A stretch of 64,000 nt of DNA from Novipirellula caenicola (lineage in GTDB: Bacteria > Planctomycetota > Planctomycetia > Pirellulales > Pirellulaceae), in assembly GCF_039545035.1 (NCBI RefSeq), contig NZ_BAABRO010000004.1:186001-250000 (forward strand). Reading direction: 5' to 3'. Each line of letters starts with the position of its first letter. The first letter of the stretch is position 1. The position numbers and the translations under genes were made by a program. The notes under the pieces were generated by a model, which did no database searches, had not been told where the DNA came from, and saw nothing but the letters and a program-made list of their open reading frames with translations. Below, piece after piece: positions 26,341 to 35,700 of this stretch.

Positions 26341-29300
26341 TTAAGCTTGGTGCTGCAAGGTTTCTGATGGCAGCGGTACTGCGGTCGCGGCGATACGCTC
26401 ATTCGCTTGGTCAAGACAGCGTTTAAATTTGGCAGCCAAGTTTCGGACATGCGGTTCGAGCATCATGGAATCGTGATCGCCGCTGACCTCATAAACTTCG
26501 ATCTTGCCTTGAATATGCGGTCCCCAGTGATTCAGTGGGTCTCGGAATTGTCGATCATGAGTCAACAATCGACCGCCCCATAATCGATGGGCGACTTCCA
26601 GTGGCGGTCGGAACAGACAGACGTCACCGGCATACGGTTGGGTCGTGTATCGTTCGTTTGCCTTCAAAAACGCATCGCCCACAAGTGCAGACCGGAATTG
26701 CGCATCATTGGGATTGTTTTGCAATGCCAAACGCTCTTCTTCTTGCCGCAACAAACTCTCTTGCCACTGCGAACGTTGTTGAGCATGGTACGAGAAGTAA
26801 CCCCAACGATGTCGCCGGATCAAATCGAGATGGATTTTCAGTTTGTCCATCCTTGTTAGCGAGGGACGTTCCACCGCCGGCGTGTCGAGTAGACCCAAAA
26901 ACGCGACCTGTTCGCCCGCCGCGACCAACTGCTGAGCCATCTCATAGGCCGAGACGCCTCCTCCGGAAAACCCACTCAAAAAGTAGGGGCCGGTGGGTTG
27001 CACTTGACGAAGCTCGTTGAGGTAATCACGCGCCATCTCAGCGAACGATTCATGAGGCGCATCGTCGCCGATCAATCCTTTGGACTGAATCCCATAAACG
27101 CGTTGATCATCGCCCAACCGATTCGCCAAATAGCGAAGGTTCAGCACGTTGCCGAACATACCTGCGACGACAAACAGCGGCGGCTTGACCGCATTGGCCG
27201 GCAGATGCAGTGGGACAAGAAAGCGGAACGAGATTGGTTGACACGTATTGGCTTGGGAAACTTCCGAATTCCCGCTGGCTTGATCAATCATCGTAGCGAG
27301 CGTGGTGATCGTCGGCGCCTCGAACAAACTGCTTAGTGGCAACTCGACCCCATGCAATTTGCGAATCTTGCTGAACAACCGCACGGCCAACAACGAGTGT
27401 CCCCCGAGATCAAAGAAGTTGTCATCGCGACCAATTTGATCAATCCCCAATAGGTCCGCCCACAGGCTTGCCAGCGATTTTTCGGTGCGTGTCTGCGGCG
27501 GCGTGTACCCTGTCTCGAGCGTAGGCCGTGAAAATTTGATGGCGGATTCTGGCGAGGACACGCCCAAATCATTGATTCGATGCCGAAGCTCTTCCAAATC
27601 GATTGGCGACACCGCTACTTGCGATACGTCGCTGTTTTCTAGCAGCCATTGGCAAACCAGTTGGCCTTCCTCGGGGCGAATTCCTAACCGGTATGATTCG
27701 TCGAAAATCGCCTCCGAATCACTCAGCGCAGTTTGTGTGGGGGTCACGGTCGCGGCCGAACCAGCGTTTCCGAACTCAACGGTATCCACCGGACGCATCT
27801 GTAACCGTTCGATTTCGACGATCACGTTGTCGTTTGGATCGGTCACACGAATGTCGAGTGAAATGACGTCGGATTTCGTCAACGACGATTCTGATAATGT
27901 GATGTAGCTGCGAACCGTTTCGGGAAGCTTCCCATACACCTTGGCTGCGGCGTAGCCAATCGGGACATAGAGACCGGATTCAGCGTGATAGTCACTCGAC
28001 AGCGGCAATCCGAATCCCGTCGCCATATCCAACAACGCGGGATGAAGCGGATGCGTTGCTAAATCGTCATGAAATTCACTGGGAATCGATAGCGACGCAT
28101 GGGCTTGTCCATCCGTGTAACGCAAGCAGTCGTAACAATCCCATCGCGGGCCAAAGCGAAGCATCTGGGCTTGCCGCGTGATCAGTGACGACGGCGAATT
28201 TCGTGGGTTGGCCGCTTGGTCACAGCAACAACATGACGACGAGGGGGTCAGCGATTCGGATTTCGGCGAAACGGTGTCGCCGATATTCCACTGGCCCATC
28301 GCGTTTAAATCCCACTGGCTTTGCGTGAGGCAGCGGCTTTCGATGGCAAACGAGTTTGGTGAACCGGAGGTGTCCATCCGGACTCGAATCTCGACTGCGG
28401 CATCATCATCGACGACGCAGGGACTCAAGAAATTCATGTTGCGGACGTGTACCGAATTGGAACCCGAGATCTCACGCGCCGCCGCAACGACCAATTCCAA
28501 ATACGCTGTGCCTGGCAACACCGCTTTCCCATTAGCGGTCCGATGTTCATCGAGTTCCCAGTGCTGGGCTGCAGATCGCCTCGTATTGAAAACGGTTTGC
28601 CCGCTGGTTTCATCAACTCGCCGAGTGTCAAACAAAGGATGATTCGCAGACGTCGCCGCGGCGGCGCTGGAATCTTCGCTGGGGTGATCACCACCACCGT
28701 GCATCCGGTCGAATGCCGCTGCGCCCATTCCGACGTCACGCCACACACCCCAATTGATCGAGACAATGCGGGGTGCCGTTGATTCGGCGGACTTGGCTTC
28801 GGCGAACGCATTCAAGAATTCGTTGGCGCCGACGTAAGCGGATTGGCCTGCCGGGCCGAGATACGTGCTGGTCGATGAACACAGCACCAGAAAATCCAGC
28901 GACTCATGATCCAAAAACGGTTCGAGCAACTGCGTACCGTGGACCTTGGCCGCCATCGCATTTTGGATCGAATCCACTGTGGCGGTGGCGATCAAGTCAT
29001 CATCCAACTCGCCTGCGGTGTGAAAGATGCCCGAGATTTTTGGAAACTGTTTCTTGACGTCGGTCAACACGGTTTGCATCTCAGCCGGATGAGCAACGTC
29101 GGCGGTCACCACCATGACTTTGGAACCGAACGACTCGAGTTGCTGGACAAATCGTTGTCGCGACTCGTGTCGGCTCCCTTGCGAACGTCCGTTTGCATTC
29201 GGTGACGACAGCGATGTCCGAGACAGCAGCACCAAATTTGCTTGGTATTTCGAGGCAAGCAGCGTCGCCAAACTGCGCCCCATGCCGCCAAATCCGCCCG

Positions 29301-32300
29301 TGATCAAATACGTGCCCCCCTTCCGCAGCAAGAGATTTGGCGAAGGATGATCAAGCCGGACCGGTTCAAGTGTCTTTTCAAACACCTTGCCGCCGCGGAT
29401 CGCACGCACTTCGCCAAACGATGGCATCGCCGATTCGCGAATCAATAATTCCGCGATCGCCGATCGCTGTTGCTCCGATCCCGGCAGCGGAATGTCGATC
29501 GCCACCGTTTGCAAATGGGTGTATTCACGTGGGGCAACGCGAATCGGGCCGATCGCAGTCGCTTTCTCGGGATACTCAATGGCGTCCCCATCGACCGATT
29601 GCATGCCGTTGGCAACCATCACGAGCGAGCACGGGGCGTCCACGATGATGTCTGCCATCGCTTGAATCGTCAGCGTCAATCCAATGATCCCCTCTTCCTG
29701 GATTCGCATGGCAAACGTTGATCCCGGACGGCAACTCGAATCCTTAGTGATCGGCCATAGGTAGACGATCCGATCGGGAACAAAATCGTTTTGAGAAAGC
29801 TCGGCAGCAAGTTGAACGTATTGGTCGCGTCCAAGTTCGGGAACAATCACAAATTCCGATTGCGACACCGAATGAAAGATGTCTCCGCGGCGAACAACGG
29901 CAACCGTGTCACCACGGTCTCGCAGTTGGTTCACCATCGCTTGGCCGATGCCCGCATCGTCGATAAAGATCAACCATGACTTAGCCGAAGAACTTGCTTC
30001 AGCCTGGGGTAAAGCGGTACGTTCACGCCACTTCGGTTGGTAAAACCATTGACGAAAATCTTCGTTCTTCTGCAGCGGTTTTCGCACACGCTTGTTAGAT
30101 GGAACCGATTCGTCGCTCGCATCGATCCAATAACGATCTTGTTGAAAAGCATAAGTCGGCAGACTGACTCGTCTGCGAGTCTCTGCTGCCCATTGGCTTT
30201 TCAAATCGATTGGCAAACCCGCAGCCCACAACCGAGCGTACGTCGACCGAAAAAACGTGGTATCATCGATCACTTCATCAGCGTGTCGCAGCGACGACAA
30301 CACCGTCCGCTTGGGTGCGATCGAAGGGTGCTGTTTCGCTAGCGCACTCAGAATCTTTCCAGGCCCCACTTCGACAAACACGCTCGACGCATCACTGGCA
30401 ACCGTTTCGAGACACTTGGAAAACTGAACGGTATGCCGCAGTTGTTCGCACCAATAATCGGCCGAGACCGCTTCGGCGTCGGTAATCCACGTGCCCGTTC
30501 GATTCGAAACAAACGGAATCTTAGCTGGGCTGAGCCGAACAGTTTCTAGAAACGCACGAAACTCGGGCAGCACCGGATCAAGCAGTCGTGAATGTGCGGC
30601 GATGCGAATGGGAATCCGCTTGCTTTCCACATCGAGCGTTTTGATTCGTTCCGCGAACTCGGCGATGGCACAATCGGTCCCCGACACCACGCACATCGAC
30701 GGCCCATTTTCAACGGCCAAATCAAGCGACTCGCCCATTAGTTCCGTGACCTCGGATGCAGGCAACGCCACCGTCATCATGCCTCCGGCGGGGACACGTT
30801 GCAGCAGTTGGCCACGCAGCACCACCCATCGTAACGCGTCCTCGAAATCGATCACTCCGGCAAGACAGGCCGCGGTGTTTTCGCCCATGCTGTGACCGAT
30901 TAGCGCCGTCGGATTCACGCCGTAAGAGATCCACAACTGTGCAGTCGCGATCTCCCAAAGAAAGATGGCGGGCAATTGGATGCCCGGCTGTTCGAGCTGC
31001 CGTTTTTTGTCGGTATCGGCAACGTCGCTGTCAAAGATCAGCTGCCGCAGGTCGACGCCGATCAACGGGGCGAGCGTATCGCAACCGCGGTCGATCCATT
31101 GCCGGAAAACCGGTTCATGATCGTACAACCCGCGGCCCATTTGCAGGTACTGGGCACCGCCACCAGGAAACATGAAGGTGTACGAATTCTGCTTTGTATC
31201 GGCATGGCTTGTGAAAACATGCCGCGTGTCGCGGGTACGCAGTGTCTCGATTGCCTGTTGACGATCTCGACTAACGAAAACGCGTCGATGTTCAAACGCT
31301 TCGCGTCCGACGCACAGCGTGTAGGCGACATCCGCGAGATCGAGATCAGGGTTTTGCTCGAGATGATCGGCAAGTCGGTCGCATTGTTCATCGAGCGAAC
31401 GAGGGTTGCGAGCCGAGAGCGTCATGATTTGTTCGGGACGCTCGGGCGGAGTCGTTTGGATCGCCGGCGGAGCTTGCTCGAGGATCACGTTCGCATTGGT
31501 CCCGCCGACACCAAGCGAATTGACCATCGCACGACGCGGCGAATCGAGGGCATCCCAAGACGCTCGAGTTTGCGAGACACGAAACGGGCTGTTGGTGAAA
31601 TCGATGGCCGTATTGGCGGATTCAAAGTCAACGCTCGGCGGAATCTCGCCATGATAAATCGCCATCGCCGCGGCAATAAAACTGGCCACCCCCGAAGCGG
31701 TATCGAGATGCCCGATGTTGGGTTTGACCGAACTGATCGCACAAAATCCACGGCGCTCGGTGGTTTCACGAAATGCGGCCGACAGCGCGGCGATTTCAAT
31801 CGGATCCCCAATCGGAGTCCCGGTACCGTGAGCCGCGACATAGCCGATTGATTCTGCATCGACTTCGGCAATCGCCAACGCTTCGGACGCCGCAGCGGAT
31901 TGTTGATCGACACTCGGTGCAAGATAGCCAGCTTTGTTCGCGCCGTCATTGTTGATTGCTGAACCGCGGATCACGGCATAGATGCGATCGCCATCGTCGA
32001 CCGCGTCCTCGAGTCGCCGCAGCACCACCGCGGCGGCACCGCTGCCAAACACGGTGCCCATCGCATTCTGGTCAAACGCTCGGCAATGACCATCGGGTGA
32101 CAACACTTCTCCGCTGCGATAGTGATACCCCACACGATGTGGCAGTTCGATCGTCGAACCACCCGCAATCGCCAATTCGCATTCACCCGCCAACAAACTT
32201 TGCACAGCGCTGTGGATGGCCACCAACGAAGTCGAGCAAGCCGTTTGAATATTGACACTCGGTCCGGTCAAATTCAAACAATATGAAACGCGGGTCGTCA

Positions 32301-32772
32301 AGAAATCTTTGTCGTTGCCGGTATGACGAAGCAAGAACATGCCGACGGAATCTCGAATCGCCGAGTTCCGCAGCAAATTGAACATGAAATAGCTGTTCAT
32401 GCCGCAACCGGCGAACACGCCAATCGATCCATCGAATCGGCTAGGCGGATGCGTACTGTCCTCGAGTGCTTCCCAACAACACTGCAAAAATTTGCGATGT
32501 TGAGGATCCATGATCGCCGCTTCTTTCGGAGAAAACCCAAAGAATTCGGCATCAAAGCGATCCATATCCTCAAGCGGCGCCCCCGAGCGAACGTAGTGGG
32601 GATCGTCCAAGTCACTCGGTGGAACACCAGCTTGCCGCAACTCATCCGCACTGTAGTCGCGAATCGAGCGAACTCCGTCTCGCAGATTCTTCCAAAAGCT
32701 TGGAGCCGAGTTTGCGTCGGGAAAACGCAGACCGATGCCGACGACGGCGATCGCATTTTCGGGAAGCGTCAT
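26341..32772 (-). CDS. Type I polyketide synthase, KS-AT-(psiKR)-KR-DH-ACP-TE
   Basis: This one-module PKS has 2143 residues. KS about 5-430: TACSTSL with C179, AHGTGT with H315, NIGHLD with H355. AT about 530-830: GHSMGE with S628; the specificity region reads IAAHS. A structural pseudo-KR half follows (about 905-1120). KR about 1150-1345: TGGFGGMG cofactor loop and SAYVGAN tyrosine near 1313. DH about 1377-1650: H near 1409 in EHRTANGKAVLPG and D1582 in HPALLD. ACP: GGHSLLA with S1793. TE: GFSGGG with S1936 and a late H2100 in GDHDSM. KR before DH is not the common order. The start ATG overlaps the NRPS stop (ATGA), so the two are translationally coupled and should work as one line: extend the NRPS-bound starter once, reduce, dehydrate, release. 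No trans-acting domains or phosphopantetheinyl transferase are nearby. Confidence 0.95.
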   Translation of the reverse strand: MTLPENAIAVVGIGLRFPDANSAPSFWKNLRDGVRSIRDYSADELRQAGVPPSDLDDPHYVRSGAPLEDMDRFDAEFFGFSPKEAAIMDPQHRKFLQCCWEALEDSTHPPSRFDGSIGVFAGCGMNSYFMFNLLRNSAIRDSVGMFLLRHTGNDKDFLTTRVSYCLNLTGPSVNIQTACSTSLVAIHSAVQSLLAGECELAIAGGSTIELPHRVGYHYRSGEVLSPDGHCRAFDQNAMGTVFGSGAAAVVLRRLEDAVDDGDRIYAVIRGSAINNDGANKAGYLAPSVDQQSAAASEALAIAEVDAESIGYVAAHGTGTPIGDPIEIAALSAAFRETTERRGFCAISSVKPNIGHLDTASGVASFIAAAMAIYHGEIPPSVDFESANTAIDFTNSPFRVSQTRASWDALDSPRRAMVNSLGVGGTNANVILEQAPPAIQTTPPERPEQIMTLSARNPRSLDEQCDRLADHLEQNPDLDLADVAYTLCVGREAFEHRRVFVSRDRQQAIETLRTRDTRHVFTSHADTKQNSYTFMFPGGGAQYLQMGRGLYDHEPVFRQWIDRGCDTLAPLIGVDLRQLIFDSDVADTDKKRQLEQPGIQLPAIFLWEIATAQLWISYGVNPTALIGHSMGENTAACLAGVIDFEDALRWVVLRGQLLQRVPAGGMMTVALPASEVTELMGESLDLAVENGPSMCVVSGTDCAIAEFAERIKTLDVESKRIPIRIAAHSRLLDPVLPEFRAFLETVRLSPAKIPFVSNRTGTWITDAEAVSADYWCEQLRHTVQFSKCLETVASDASSVFVEVGPGKILSALAKQHPSIAPKRTVLSSLRHADEVIDDTTFFRSTYARLWAAGLPIDLKSQWAAETRRRVSLPTYAFQQDRYWIDASDESVPSNKRVRKPLQKNEDFRQWFYQPKWRERTALPQAEASSSAKSWLIFIDDAGIGQAMVNQLRDRGDTVAVVRRGDIFHSVSQSEFVIVPELGRDQYVQLAAELSQNDFVPDRIVYLWPITKDSSCRPGSTFAMRIQEEGIIGLTLTIQAMADIIVDAPCSLVMVANGMQSVDGDAIEYPEKATAIGPIRVAPREYTHLQTVAIDIPLPGSEQQRSAIAELLIRESAMPSFGEVRAIRGGKVFEKTLEPVRLDHPSPNLLLRKGGTYLITGGFGGMGRSLATLLASKYQANLVLLSRTSLSSPNANGRSQGSRHESRQRFVQQLESFGSKVMVVTADVAHPAEMQTVLTDVKKQFPKISGIFHTAGELDDDLIATATVDSIQNAMAAKVHGTQLLEPFLDHESLDFLVLCSSTSTYLGPAGQSAYVGANEFLNAFAEAKSAESTAPRIVSINWGVWRDVGMGAAAFDRMHGGGDHPSEDSSAAAATSANHPLFDTRRVDETSGQTVFNTRRSAAQHWELDEHRTANGKAVLPGTAYLELVVAAAREISGSNSVHVRNMNFLSPCVVDDDAAVEIRVRMDTSGSPNSFAIESRCLTQSQWDLNAMGQWNIGDTVSPKSESLTPSSSCCCCDQAANPRNSPSSLITRQAQMLRFGPRWDCYDCLRYTDGQAHASLSIPSEFHDDLATHPLHPALLDMATGFGLPLSSDYHAESGLYVPIGYAAAKVYGKLPETVRSYITLSESSLTKSDVISLDIRVTDPNDNVIVEIERLQMRPVDTVEFGNAGSAATVTPTQTALSDSEAIFDESYRLGIRPEEGQLVCQWLLENSDVSQVAVSPIDLEELRHRINDLGVSSPESAIKFSRPTLETGYTPPQTRTEKSLASLWADLLGIDQIGRDDNFFDLGGHSLLAVRLFSKIRKLHGVELPLSSLFEAPTITTLATMIDQASGNSEVSQANTCQPISFRFLVPLHLPANAVKPPLFVVAGMFGNVLNLRYLANRLGDDQRVYGIQSKGLIGDDAPHESFAEMARDYLNELRQVQPTGPYFLSGFSGGGVSAYEMAQQLVAAGEQVAFLGLLDTPAVERPSLTRMDKLKIHLDLIRRHRWGYFSYHAQQRSQWQESLLRQEEERLALQNNPNDAQFRSALVGDAFLKANERYTTQPYAGDVCLFRPPLEVAHRLWGGRLLTHDRQFRDPLNHWGPHIQGKIEVYEVSGDHDSMMLEPHVRNLAAKFKRCLDQANERIAATAVPLPSETLQHQA

Positions 32773-35700
32773 GTGGATCGCTCCCCGCGCCGCTTGCTAA
32801 GCAGTGCTTTGCGACGTGACGCTCGTGATTGTCCGGCCGAAACACGCGACATTGGCGGCGAATCGTCGCTCGGTCGCGTGGTCATGGCATCAATGTGCCG
32901 CGACAACGTGCGGATCGTGGGAAAACGAAACAGGTCGGTGATCACGATCGACGCACTCATTTGGTCTTTGACCATCCGGTGGGCCCGGACGGCCAGCAGC
33001 GAATGGCCGCCAAGATCAAAGAAATTGTCATCCAGTTGGATCGAATCAAGTTGCAACGTTTCACACCAAATCGTTTCAAGTTTCTGCTGTGTCGCGTCCA
33101 GGTTCACTGCCTCGGTCAATTTTCGTGCTGACGAAGGCACTTCGTCGCGAATGGACCGGGGCAGCGACTTGCGATCGATTTTACCATTGGGCGTGAGCGG
33201 AAACTCGTCCAAACAAACCCAGCGTGATGGGATCATGTGGGACGGCAGCGTTTTACGAAGCGAGTCTCGCAGCGTCGTTTTTATTTCTTCACTTGGCACC
33301 GCCGAATTGACGCTGCTATCGCGAAGCACCACGTAGGCCACCAATTCGACGGCCGGCGTCGCATCTGGATCCGCAATCACAACGCTTTGACGAACAAGGG
33401 GATTCGAATCGATTGCGTTTTCGATTTCGCCCAATTCGATCCGGTGGCCGCGGATTTTCAGCTGGAAATCGGATCGACCGAGGAATTCAATCTCACCTTC
33501 GGCGTTCCAGCGGGCGAGGTCACCGGTGTTGTACATTCGACCGCCATCGACGTCCGAAAAAGGATCGGGCCGGAAACGCTCGGCCGTCAGTTCGTCTTGC
33601 CGCAAATACCCCGCCGCAACACCGTCTCCGCCAATCCAAAGATTCCCGGCAACGCCATCGGGCAGCGGCTGCAAAAATTCATCCAGAATGTAGATCCAGG
33701 TATTCGCAATCGGCTTGCCGATCGAACCGGCAAACTTGGCGTCCCGGTCAATCACTTTGCTGGTCGACCAGACGGTGGTTTCGGTGGGTCCATAGACGTT
33801 CACCAACCGCGCCGACGCAGTTTCTGTGAAGATTTGGTCGGCAAGCTGAGCGGGCAGTGCTTCGCCGCCAAGCATCAAATGGGGAATCGAAGTGATTGCA
33901 ATACGCGAATCATCGTCTTCGAACAACATTTGGGCCATCGACGGAGTGCATTGAAAATGCGTGACACCATGCTGACGAACCAAATCGAGCATCGATTCGG
34001 TTGCGACCGAGGGTGACGCAATTTCGCTTTGCGCACGTCGCCGCAGCGTGTCGAGGTCCTTTAGATGGTCGTAAGCCACATCCGCAGCGACTCCGAAATC
34101 GATCAAGCAAGCAATCTCGGTGACGCCCGCGTCGCTTAACTGCCGGACCAAGTCGAGACATTTCTCTGGGGTTCCAAACAGACCACTGGACTGAAAATAT
34201 CGCTCAAACGAAAACGCCAATAAGTCGTCCATCTCCGCATCGCTGATCTTATCGAGATCCAATTCGGCAACCGTCGTCCCATCGGTTCGTTTTTTGAACG
34301 CGGCCCAGGTATGCGAGAATCCTTTTAGCAAACTTGCCGACGTTCGCAGGTATTCGATCAACGGTTTTCGAACGAGTTCGCGGACTTCGTCGTTCGAATC
34401 GCCGACAAATGTATGCACCATCACCGTGACTTCGCCGGGTCCCGCGTGGCCGGCCTTGGCTCGCGCGTCACGATACGCATCAATTCGCGAGGCCAATTCT
34501 TCGGTCGATTGCCCCAGCAGATGTGTCAGAATGTTGGCACCAATTGAACCTGCCATCCGGAACGTGGCTTCGTTACCGGCGGTGGTGACCCAAACCGGCA
34601 ACTCGTTCTGCAACGGCCGCGGGTACGTTTGAATCGCGACTTTGTTGCCATCATGTCCATCAAACTCCACCGTCTCGCCACGCCACAACCGACGCACCAC
34701 GTCGATGTTTTCCAACATGACGGCTTTGGCGTTGGCATAGTTTTCCGGAGCAAAAATGAAGTCGTTGGGCTGCCATCCCGAAGCAAACGAAATACCAACG
34801 CGTCCCTTCGAGATCTGATCCACGACCGACCATTCTTCGGCCACGCGAGCCGGATGATGCAGTGGCAACACAACGCTGCCCGAACGAATTTGGATGCGGT
34901 TCGTGATGGCGGCGACCGCCGCGCTGGTCACGGAGGGGTTGGGATACAATCCACCAAAATCATGAAAATGACGTTCGGGAGTCCAAACCGATGAAAAATC
35001 GTGCTCGTCCGCAAAACGAGCCCCTTCTAATAACAGTTGATAGGGCGACTCGCTCTGGTTCGCACTGCTGGAAAAATAAAACAAACCAAAGTCAATCGGT
35101 TTTGTGTTGCTGTGCAGCTTGGCCGTTGAAGCCAGACGCGAGGGCGTATCATGCAAGACAACCTTGAACCCGCGCGACAACGTCCACAACAATTCCAACA
35201 CCGAGATGTCAAACGACAAACTCGTGACGGCAAGCCAAGTGCCCGGAGGATCGTGCGGAATCAATTCATCCATGGCAGCGAAAAAATTGATCACGTTCTG
35301 GTGCGTGACCATCACCCCTTTGGGCCGACCGGTTGAACCCGAGGTGTAGATAACGTACGCGAGCTCCGAAGACCTGCTTGCGGAGTCCGGTGTTGTTGGG
35401 TTTTCGATTTCTCCTTGCGACGCGGCGACGTCCCCAATGTCAATCGTTTCGGTTTGACCTTGGGGAACACGGACACGGCTGAGACGATCGACCAGGATGC
35501 AGCGTAACCCCGCATCTTCAATCATCAATGCAATACGACGCGGGGGAAATTCGAGGTCGAGTGGCACGTAGGCGGCACCGGTCTTCATCACCGCAATCAT
35601 CGCCGCCACCATGCCGAGGCTTCGCGTGGTGGCGATCCCCACAAGATCCCCCTCACCAATCCGCTTGGACTGAAAGATCGCGGCAAGCCGATCGACTTCC

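Noticed and set aside
30976-31851. Long open frame (291 codons) on the plus strand inside the PKS gene
   Set aside because: It is a shadow of the KS/AT coding frame; its translation is rich in R, H and D with no motif, and the PKS frame is certain.
32323-33336. Open frame of 337 codons antisense to the NRPS/PKS junction
   Set aside because: It spans two real coding genes on the other strand and shows no family features.
34035-35104. Luciferase-like segment as a separate gene
   Set aside because: The frame is continuous with A-domain motifs on both sides and has no internal start signal, so it is an insertion within one protein.
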